From assembly GCA_900544995.1 (NCBI GenBank), contig UQXC01000035.1, positions 1 to 21,075 on the forward strand: a stretch of DNA of 21,075 nucleotides, written 5' to 3'. Positions 1 through 5,747 of the stretch are shown piece by piece. The translations under genes and the position numbers were made by a program. The first letter of the stretch is position 1. Each line of letters opens with the position of its first letter. This DNA is from an uncultured Collinsella sp. (GTDB lineage: Bacteria > Actinomycetota > Coriobacteriia > Coriobacteriales > Coriobacteriaceae). The notes under the pieces are model-generated. The model was given only the letters and a program-made list of their open reading frames with translations. It did no database searches and was not told the DNA's origin.

Positions 1-416
1 TCAGGGAGGCGGGGCTGTCCCTCCCGGAATCGTCCAAATAGGTGTTGCCAATCCACCATGTACCAGGAGACCACCCGCTCGCCGCTGCAGCATATGAGCA
101 CGACGAGGTCGCGCGCGACCCAGATCCCGTCGACGTAGAGCACGCGGTGCAGCTCGCCGTCGGGGACGGGCATCGGCCAGACCTCCCAGAACTCGGCCGT
201 CCTGCGCCTGAAGGACCGCCCGCCGCCCGGCATCGCCGCCCGGGAGTCCTTCGAGAGGAGCCACCCGAGGAACTCGTCCAGCCTCGTCGCCGTGTCGTCG
301 TACCTCACAGTCGTCGACGCGCCGCAGGCCGTGCACCTCCACCGCTGGGACCCCGATGAGGTCCTGCCGATGCGCTTGGTCCGACCGCCGCAGTAGGGGC
401 AATAAACGGCCTTCAT
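1..416 (-). CDS. IS256-family (IS1249-like) transposase, N-terminal part, cut by window edge
   Basis: The reading frame starts at the ATG at 416-414 and stays open to base 1, giving about 138 residues of a protein that is normally near 390. It begins MKAVYCPYCGG and has paired CxxC motifs (CPYC, then CTAC about 24 residues on), a zinc-ribbon as in IS1249-type transposases. A GGGRSFRRRTAEFWEVWP segment follows, then LHRVLYVDGIWVAR, where the Asp of YVDG is the expected first catalytic acid of the DDE triad. The other catalytic residues lie outside the window. A GGAAGAGG ribosome binding site precedes the ATG. After residue ~115 (SWYMVDWQHLFG) the match to the family, as I remember it, weakens, so the gene may be damaged. 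A competing minus-strand frame (402-1) carries no family motif. Confidence 0.8.
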   Translation of the reverse strand, partial: MKAVYCPYCGGRTKRIGRTSSGSQRWRCTACGASTTVRYDDTATRLDEFLGWLLSKDSRAAMPGGGRSFRRRTAEFWEVWPMPVPDGELHRVLYVDGIWVARDLVVLICCSGERVVSWYMVDWQHLFGRFREGQPRLP

Positions 417-545
417 GGGCACCTCTTCCGAAAGGGTATTTAACGGTTCCGGAAAAGGTTATCTACCTGCGGGAACGATAGGCAACCGGACACACATTCT
501 GTCCGAGCGGTTAAAAGCGGGCACGGAATTTAAACGGCTGAAAAA

Positions 546-571
546 GGGGCATCGACCTGCGCCGATACCCC
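546..571. repeat. Small hairpin in the IS leader region
   Basis: GGGGCATCG and CGATACCCC pair (one G-U) around a short GC-rich loop, upstream of the transposase gene. It could protect the IS from outside transcription, as many IS leader hairpins do. No poly-T follows on either strand, so I do not call it a terminator. Confidence 0.3.
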
Positions 572-602
572 TAAAGTAGCCACACATTTTGTCCTATAAG
601 CC

Positions 603-646
603 GCGTGCGGAACTCGCGATGAACTTCGTGCCCGCCGCCCGGGAGG
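603..646. repeat. Fragment of the inverted-repeat element found at 5595-5716
   Basis: Bases 603-624 match 22 of 22 with the reverse complement of 5617-5638 (core GGAACTCGCGATGAAC). The following bases to about 646 keep the same pattern (GCC..CCGCCCGG..AC) with substitutions. This is a decayed single arm of the element that is complete downstream of the large surface-protein gene. There is no coding signal: the short frames here are open because of composition only. Confidence 0.65.
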
Positions 647-692
647 ACGCCTCTTTATTGATGGGAGGTCTGATAGGTCGATGGTTCCGTGC

Positions 693-1157
693 CCGGATGC
701 GTCCAAAGTGGGACGGGCTTTCCGGATGGGCAGGCTTTCGAAAAATGCGTCCCGGAATTTGCCTTTGGAATGGGACGTAGTTTCCCGTTGAGGTGCTTTG
801 CGGAAAGTGCATCCCACTCTGGGCGGTCGAAGTGGGACACACTTTCCCAAAGGCGCTCCAACGGGAAATTGCGTCCCATTATTCGGTCAAGAAACGGGAT
901 GCATTTTCCCAATGAGAGCAAAACCGGAAAATGCATCCCACAATCAACCCTCAAAGTGGGACGCCGTTTCCCAATGAGGCTCAAGCGGAAAATGCATCCC
1001 GGAATTTGCGCTCAAAGTGGGATGCGGTTTCCGGTTGAGGGTCTAAGGGGAAAATGCGTCCCAGAATCGACGCTTGAAATGGGATACAGTTTCCCGATGA
1101 GGCACTCGACGGAAAATACATCCCAGAAATGGCCTTTGAGCTGGGATAAGATTTCCG
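693..1157. repeat. Tandem array of eight 62-bp hairpin-forming repeat units
   Basis: A 5' half-site of type GGGAYGCNGTTTCC begins at 710, 772, 834, 896, 958, 1019, 1081 and 1143, so spacing is 62 bp throughout with one 61. A complementary 3' half-site of type GGAAAATGCRTCCC begins at 740, 802, 864, 926, 987, 1049 and 1111. Each pair can fold into a stem of about 14-16 bp with a loop near 16 nt containing a conserved TGAGG; the unit at 896-939 is almost a perfect palindrome. Units differ from one another at many positions. Frames stay open on both strands across the array, but 62 is not a multiple of three and no known protein resembles them, so I treat the array as non-coding. A CRISPR is excluded because repeat and spacer are not distinguishable. 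Confidence 0.9.
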
Positions 1158-1173
1158 CGGCATCTCGGATTCT

Positions 1174-1251
1174 CAAAAATGAGACACGCCGTTGGCGAAA
1201 ATGAGACACGTGATATCGGGCATCGGATGTATCATTTGCAAAAATGAGTCC
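1174..1251 (+). promoter_or_regulatory. Three copies of AAAATGAGACAC upstream of the surface-protein gene
   Basis: AAAATGAGACACG occurs at 1176-1188 and 1198-1210, and a variant AAAATGAGTCC at 1241-1251. Offsets are 22 and 43 bp, close to two and four helical turns. The sites sit between the hairpin array and the start codon at 1280, where a regulator would act. The first copy is also part of a small TCTC/GAGA inverted repeat. A regulatory role is inferred from position and spacing only; no convincing -35/-10 pair is visible nearby (TATCAT at 1230-1235 is the only -10-like match). Confidence 0.35.
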
Positions 1252-1279
1252 ACTCCACTCGAATAAAGCGAGGCCCCTC

Positions 1280-4200
1280 ATGTACGTTCCACACCCCCGT
1301 ATCCGTAGGCTGTCGAAAATCCCGCTTGTTGGGACGGCGGCGCTTGCTGCGTTGATCGCCACGAGCGTCGCCTGCTTCACGGCCACGCCCCAGGTTGCCC
1401 AGGCGGCAGACGCGCCCGCAATCACCGATATGACCGAGCAGGATTATCAAGCCCTGGGTCTGGGCACGAGCGAGGACATTCCGGCCGATACCGTTGGCCC
1501 CTATTCCACTGATACCCCCACGACGTTTGCCACGCGCAGCGAGGTCTATATGGCAGCTAACGGTAGCCATGGCAATCGCTACACTCTGCGCGACAAGCTC
1601 GAGAACGTCGAGCGCGGTGACATTGGCGGCAGCAGCAAACTCACCGATGGCTATGGAAGTGTGTGGGGCGCCGCAAAGTTCTGGCAAAACGTCAACAACT
1701 TCGATACGAACAGCGATCTCTACAAGCATAGCGACTACGGTGGCGGCACCTGGTCGTACCTAAGCAACAATGAGTCCTCAACAGTACTCGCCAACGACAA
1801 CAACGGTTTCTCGGGCATTCACGCCACGAGTGTTGAGTTCTGCAGCGACGCCAGCACGGGCAAAAAGAGCCGCGTTGCCGAGCTCCGTGCTTACGGCGAC
1901 AGTTCCTCCACGACGATTGACGGCAAGTCATACGCCGGAAAGGTTGAGCTGGTCCTCTACTCGTTTAGCAACGGGCGTACGCGCACTCTCGACACACACC
2001 TGCCGGTGACGGTCAACACTAATATGATGTACGAAGGCCGTTTTAAGTACCTGGATGCCGGTTACCTGCAAGAGCACGACGCCGTCTTTGATGTCGAGGC
2101 GGGCGATGTCGATGGCGACGGCGTCGACGAGCTTTTTGTCTATGCGGGCTGCTATGTCGACGAGAACGGCGTGCGCAAGGCTGTAGTCGACATGTATGAC
2201 TTGGAGGGCGGCAACTGGAAGCAAAGCGTCGTCAAGATCGATGCCGGTAACGCCGCGGATTACACCACGCACAACAAGGGCGGGAACGACTCCTGGACGC
2301 AGCTTCAGTCAGCTCCTGTCGTTTCGCTAGCGGCCGGCGACCTCGATCGCGATTTTTGCGATGACCTCGCCATCGTGGTCTCGGCACCCTACGGCAAGAA
2401 GAATATTGATAAGTCGACGCATTGCGAGCTGTTTTCGTGGGATGCATCCAAGGGTGCGCTCGTCCATGTCGATGCTCTGGGCGACGCGGGCGCAATCTCC
2501 CTCTCCGCGAACGGCAAGACCATGGTCGCTGCGAATGCGACGTTTGGCACGTTTGCCGCCTACGATGAAGAAGGAAAGAAGACGGGTGAAACCGTCACGG
2601 GCCTTATTCTTGCGGGCTATGACTGGCAACGCAGCGCTTTTGATTGCGGCGCTTCTGACGGCAGCAAGGGGCTGTACGGCGCGCTGTACCGCTACGCGTA
2701 TTTTGACTCGGAGTCTGGCGAGTTCAAGCTTTCCGATTGTAAGGAATACAGAGACGGGCTCCTCGCCTCCTATGGGCTGATGCATGTGCCCAACAGCGCA
2801 TGGAAGGATAGCGCTCAGGATAAGCGCTATCCGTGCACCTTGGCGCCTATTGCCCTTGCCACTGCCAACCTTGACGGCCTGTCCGAGCAGCTGGCGGTCG
2901 ACGAGGTGCTCGTGGGCGGCGATGTGTTCCGCGACTTTGCCTGCAACACGGCACAGAGCGGGGCTCAGGGCTTGGGGTCCATGGTCGGAACCATGAGCAT
3001 GAGCGGTCAGCAATACAACAGCAGCAACAAGCATGACCACAAGGGTATAGAGCAGGTGTGGATCAGCGACGTCAAGGCGGGCAGCGTCTCGGGTTCGGAC
3101 CGCTATAACGAGAGCTTTATCGCCGTGGTGGGCAAGCACCGCGACGAGGACCTGCGCAAGAACGATGACTACTATTGGATGACCGCCTCGCATTTTTCGC
3201 TCGACGAGAACGGAAAGGTGCGCCGCGGCGAGGAGCAGGTGATTAGCGAGAGCAACCGTCGCGGCACTACCTACGGCACATTTATCTCGCTCGCGCTGCC
3301 CGATGTCGACAACGACAGCGTCAAGATCACGTACAAGGACCGCTACAAGGTCTATACCAACCCGCGCGTGCTTGCCGTGCTGCAGGATGCGCCCTATGTT
3401 GAGGATCTGGAGCAGGCATACGGCTATCTGGTGTTGGGCGGCACGTCATACGGAGAGGAAAAGGGCACGGGGACATCCCAGGGCTATACCATTGGCGCCG
3501 AGTTGGGCGTTGCCGTCGAGGTGCAGACCGGTCCGCCCCTGGTCGCGATGAATGCTTCAGTCGATTTTGCCGCCGAGGGATGCTATGACTACCGGAGCGA
3601 GCGCACGGTCAGCGCAAGCGTAAGCTATGAGTCGCATGCCGGCGAGGGTGACAAGGCCGTGCTCTACACGATTCCGATGGTCTATTACGAGTATGAGATC
3701 GAAAATGAGGAAACTGGTGGCAAGGGCGTGATGGCGGCGCCCGTGTCGCTCGGCGCGCAGACCTCGGTCGTTAATGTCGAGGCCTATGACCGCATTGCCA
3801 AACAGCACAATATGACGCCGCTCAGCTACTTTTTGACCAACCGGTCGGGAGAACCCGGAACCTATCAAACGACGCTCAACGGCGAGACTCCCGTTGGGGA
3901 TTCCTTTGGCCTGGGCAAGCCTGGCGTAACGCGCGCCTACACGCACGATGGGTTTAACGGCGCCGCCGCGCAGTCGGGGGCGAGCATTGAGCAGACCATC
4001 GAAGTCGAGGAGGGCAAGGAGCAGGAGCTCGAGCTCGGCTTGACGCTGAACGGCAGCGTTGTCATGGGCGCGAAGCTCGCAAAGCACGAGTTGTTTGGCG
4101 GCCTGTGCTTTGGTGCCAACGCCGGCTTTACTACGGGTAACTCCTCGAGTGAATCGACCGAATACGGCGGCACCGTCGACAACCTGCCCGAGGCCGCGCA

Positions 4201-5368
4201 GGGCAAGTACGGTTTTGTGTGGCGTCTGGGCGTCAACGCGGTGGATGTCGACAAGTTCGAGGCAGACTCGGGCGACAAGCTCGGCACTAAGGACACCGAC
4301 CAGTTCTGGATCGTGGGCTATGACGTTAAGGACGTCGAGATGCCCGACGCGCCGGCCGTGACGGGCTTTACGGCAAACGCCGTCGATTCGACCAGCGTTA
4401 CGTTTAGCTGGGACGATGTACTCGCAAACAAGAGTGGCTTTAGCTACGGCGTGGGCATGCTGCAGAGCAATGCGGCGGATGCGGTCGTCAATAGCTGGAA
4501 GATTGCCGACAACACGCAGACCTCGCTCAAGTGGGATGGGCTGCAGCCCAATACGGAGTATCGATTCGCCATCGCCGCCGTTAAGAATGGATCCACGACC
4601 GAAACAGGTATTCGCTCGGCAATCATCACGGTCAAGACCATGCCCGATGGCATGACGATGGCCGTGAGCGGACCTGCGGCGGATGCTGCGGAGGGGTCGG
4701 ATCTTGGATACGACTCTTCGGTTGAGCGCACGGCGGGAAGCCACCTGACGCTCTCGGCGATTGGCCATGTGAAGCAACTCGGTGCCGACGATAGCGAAAC
4801 AGGGCTGGCACCGACCTATATGTGGTACCGCAAGGGCCGCGGCGAGACAGAGTTTAAGCTCGTGGGTGCCGATGGCAACCTCGCGGCTGGAACGGCCTCA
4901 AAGCTCGAGATTGACCTGACCGCAGACGATGACGGTGCGCAGTATTACTGCCACGTGGGATACAACGACGTGGGCCTCGACACCGGCACGACGCTCGTGA
5001 ATATCGAGGCCGAGGAGACGGCGCCCACAACGGTGAACGCCACCCCGATCCGCACGCGCCGCCTGTTCTCACAGGCAAGTGCGGGCGCCAAGAAGTTCCT
5101 GGACCATACGCTGGTAAACACCGCCGGCCCAACCGATTCCGAAGGCTCAAAGGACCCCGAGACTCCTGAGACCCCGACGAACCCGGACAAGCCCAAGTCC
5201 GACAACGGAGCTAAGACCGACACCAAGGTCAAGACTACGACCACAGCGAAGAACCTCGCAAACACCGGCGACCAAACATTCGCCCTAGTCGCCACCGCAG
5301 CAGCAGCGGGAGCAACGCTCGTAGTGATAGCCCTCATCATGCTGATCAAGCGCCGCAAGACCCACTAG
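1280..5368 (+). CDS. Large secreted cell-wall-anchored protein with FG-GAP-like, FN3 and Ig-like domains and LANTG sorting signal
   Basis: The product has about 1362 residues. I chose the ATG at 1280, preceded by AAAGCGAGG, over the ATG at 1244, which has no ribosome binding site. An export signal follows: basic RIRR, a hydrophobic stretch (16-34), and a likely cut after AQA at residue 42. Integrin-like calcium motifs occur at 276-285 (DVDGDGVDEL) and near 354 (DLDRDFCDDL). A middle part rich in alternating Ser/Thr strands (about 750-1015) is unassigned. It is followed by an FN3 domain (1022-1120) and an Ig-like domain (about 1125-1245) with DDDGAQYYC. A Pro/Thr/Lys stalk leads to LANTG (1326-1330), a membrane helix and an RRK tail. 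LAxTG is the motif of class E sortases in actinobacteria, so wall anchoring is expected. Ligand or substrate is unknown; adhesion is a guess. The gene stands alone with repeats on both sides. Confidence 0.85.
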   Translation: MYVPHPRIRRLSKIPLVGTAALAALIATSVACFTATPQVAQAADAPAITDMTEQDYQALGLGTSEDIPADTVGPYSTDTPTTFATRSEVYMAANGSHGNRYTLRDKLENVERGDIGGSSKLTDGYGSVWGAAKFWQNVNNFDTNSDLYKHSDYGGGTWSYLSNNESSTVLANDNNGFSGIHATSVEFCSDASTGKKSRVAELRAYGDSSSTTIDGKSYAGKVELVLYSFSNGRTRTLDTHLPVTVNTNMMYEGRFKYLDAGYLQEHDAVFDVEAGDVDGDGVDELFVYAGCYVDENGVRKAVVDMYDLEGGNWKQSVVKIDAGNAADYTTHNKGGNDSWTQLQSAPVVSLAAGDLDRDFCDDLAIVVSAPYGKKNIDKSTHCELFSWDASKGALVHVDALGDAGAISLSANGKTMVAANATFGTFAAYDEEGKKTGETVTGLILAGYDWQRSAFDCGASDGSKGLYGALYRYAYFDSESGEFKLSDCKEYRDGLLASYGLMHVPNSAWKDSAQDKRYPCTLAPIALATANLDGLSEQLAVDEVLVGGDVFRDFACNTAQSGAQGLGSMVGTMSMSGQQYNSSNKHDHKGIEQVWISDVKAGSVSGSDRYNESFIAVVGKHRDEDLRKNDDYYWMTASHFSLDENGKVRRGEEQVISESNRRGTTYGTFISLALPDVDNDSVKITYKDRYKVYTNPRVLAVLQDAPYVEDLEQAYGYLVLGGTSYGEEKGTGTSQGYTIGAELGVAVEVQTGPPLVAMNASVDFAAEGCYDYRSERTVSASVSYESHAGEGDKAVLYTIPMVYYEYEIENEETGGKGVMAAPVSLGAQTSVVNVEAYDRIAKQHNMTPLSYFLTNRSGEPGTYQTTLNGETPVGDSFGLGKPGVTRAYTHDGFNGAAAQSGASIEQTIEVEEGKEQELELGLTLNGSVVMGAKLAKHELFGGLCFGANAGFTTGNSSSESTEYGGTVDNLPEAAQGKYGFVWRLGVNAVDVDKFEADSGDKLGTKDTDQFWIVGYDVKDVEMPDAPAVTGFTANAVDSTSVTFSWDDVLANKSGFSYGVGMLQSNAADAVVNSWKIADNTQTSLKWDGLQPNTEYRFAIAAVKNGSTTETGIRSAIITVKTMPDGMTMAVSGPAADAAEGSDLGYDSSVERTAGSHLTLSAIGHVKQLGADDSETGLAPTYMWYRKGRGETEFKLVGADGNLAAGTASKLEIDLTADDDGAQYYCHVGYNDVGLDTGTTLVNIEAEETAPTTVNATPIRTRRLFSQASAGAKKFLDHTLVNTAGPTDSEGSKDPETPETPTNPDKPKSDNGAKTDTKVKTTTTAKNLANTGDQTFALVATAAAAGATLVVIALIMLIKRRKTH

Positions 5369-5394
5369 TAGCCAGTCGAACATATCGACAACCC

Positions 5395-5434
5395 AAAAAC
5401 CCGGGTAGCCAAAAAAACAGGCCACCCGGGTTTT
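5395..5434 (+). terminator. Terminator of the surface-protein gene
   Basis: AAAACCCGGGT and ACCCGGGTTTT form the stem, extended by GCC/GGC around an A-rich loop, ending in TTTT. It lies 27 bp after the stop codon at 5368. The A-tract on the other side means it could also stop transcription coming leftward. Confidence 0.85.
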
Positions 5435-5508
5435 CTGTTGAGTGGAGACTCCGCAAGCGGAAACTGCATCCCATTGCAGACAAGAATTCCGGGACACACT
5501 TTCCGCAA
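5431..5508. repeat. Single copy of the 62-bp repeat unit downstream of the gene
   Basis: GTTGAG (5436-5441), CGGAAACTGCATCCC (5458-5472) and GGGACACACTTTCCG (5491-5505) occur in the same order as in the array at 693-1157. The 3' half-site starts at 5459 and the next 5' half-site at 5491, a 32-bp offset identical to the array (for example 802 to 834). The 5' half-site of this copy overlaps the terminator arm GGGTTTT. Confidence 0.75.
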
Positions 5509-5513
5509 ACAAA

Positions 5514-5536
5514 GAAGGCCACATAACGTGGCCTTC
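5514..5536. terminator. Short hairpin, probable bidirectional terminator remnant
   Basis: GAAGGCCAC and GTGGCCTTC form a perfect 9-bp stem around ATAAC. The same core (GGCCAC...GTGGCC) forms the inner hairpin of the element at 5595-5716. T-tracts are poor on both sides, so termination strength is uncertain. Confidence 0.5.
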
Positions 5537-5594
5537 AACTTATATATGTTCGGCGATACACTCAAGACAAGCCGCGCTCCAACAACAGGGTGTC

Positions 5595-5716
5595 TGTCCG
5601 GGCGGAGGCATATAAGGTTCATCGCGAGTTCCGCACGCAAAGGAGGCCACTTAATGTGGCCTCCGTCTTGCGCAGGACTGTCTGAGCAGGGAACCTTATA
5701 TGCCTCCGCCCGGACA
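5595..5716. repeat. 122-bp element with perfect 26-bp inverted ends and an inner hairpin (MITE-like)
   Basis: The arms 5595-5620 and 5691-5716 are perfect reverse complements (outer end TGTCCGGGCGGAGGC). Between them, GGAGGCCAC (5642-5650) and GTGGCCTCC (5656-5664) form a second 9-bp stem around TTAAT, and the flanking bases GCACGCAA and TTGCGC pair in part, so the whole element folds into one long hairpin. It contains no reading frame of its own. No clear target duplication flanks it. It ends 31 bp from the stop codon of the minus-strand gene at 5748 and may act as that gene's terminator. Part of one arm recurs at 603-624. Confidence 0.75.
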
Positions 5717-5747
5717 AACGTTTCTGTTATGAACTCGCAGTTAGCCG

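Larger units (their letters stand above)
1..595 (-). mobile_element. IS256-family insertion sequence, 5' portion with proposed end near 595
   Basis: The transposase needs an IS end upstream of base 416. Two related 14-mers, CACACATTCTGTCC ending at 504 and CACACATTTTGTCC ending at 595, read on the minus strand as GGACAgAATGTG and GGACAaAATGTG. They look like subterminal and terminal transposase sites. Chromosomal repeat sequence resumes at 603, so I place the boundary near 595. No second end or target duplication can be seen because the element leaves the window. The boundary is an inference; presence of the IS is well supported by the transposase. Confidence 0.4.

Noticed and set aside
1..402. 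Minus-strand 133-residue frame at the left edge
   Set aside because: It is the wrong frame of the transposase; the neighbouring frame starting at 416 carries the zinc-ribbon and YVDG motifs.
693..1157. CRISPR array
   Set aside because: There is no split into identical repeats and unrelated spacers; the whole 62-bp unit is repeated imperfectly, and no cas gene is in the window.
689..1204. 171-residue plus-strand open frame (and several minus-strand frames) across the repeat array
   Set aside because: The frames arise from the 62-bp repeat, which shifts frame each unit; no ribosome binding site, no known family, and both strands are open alike.
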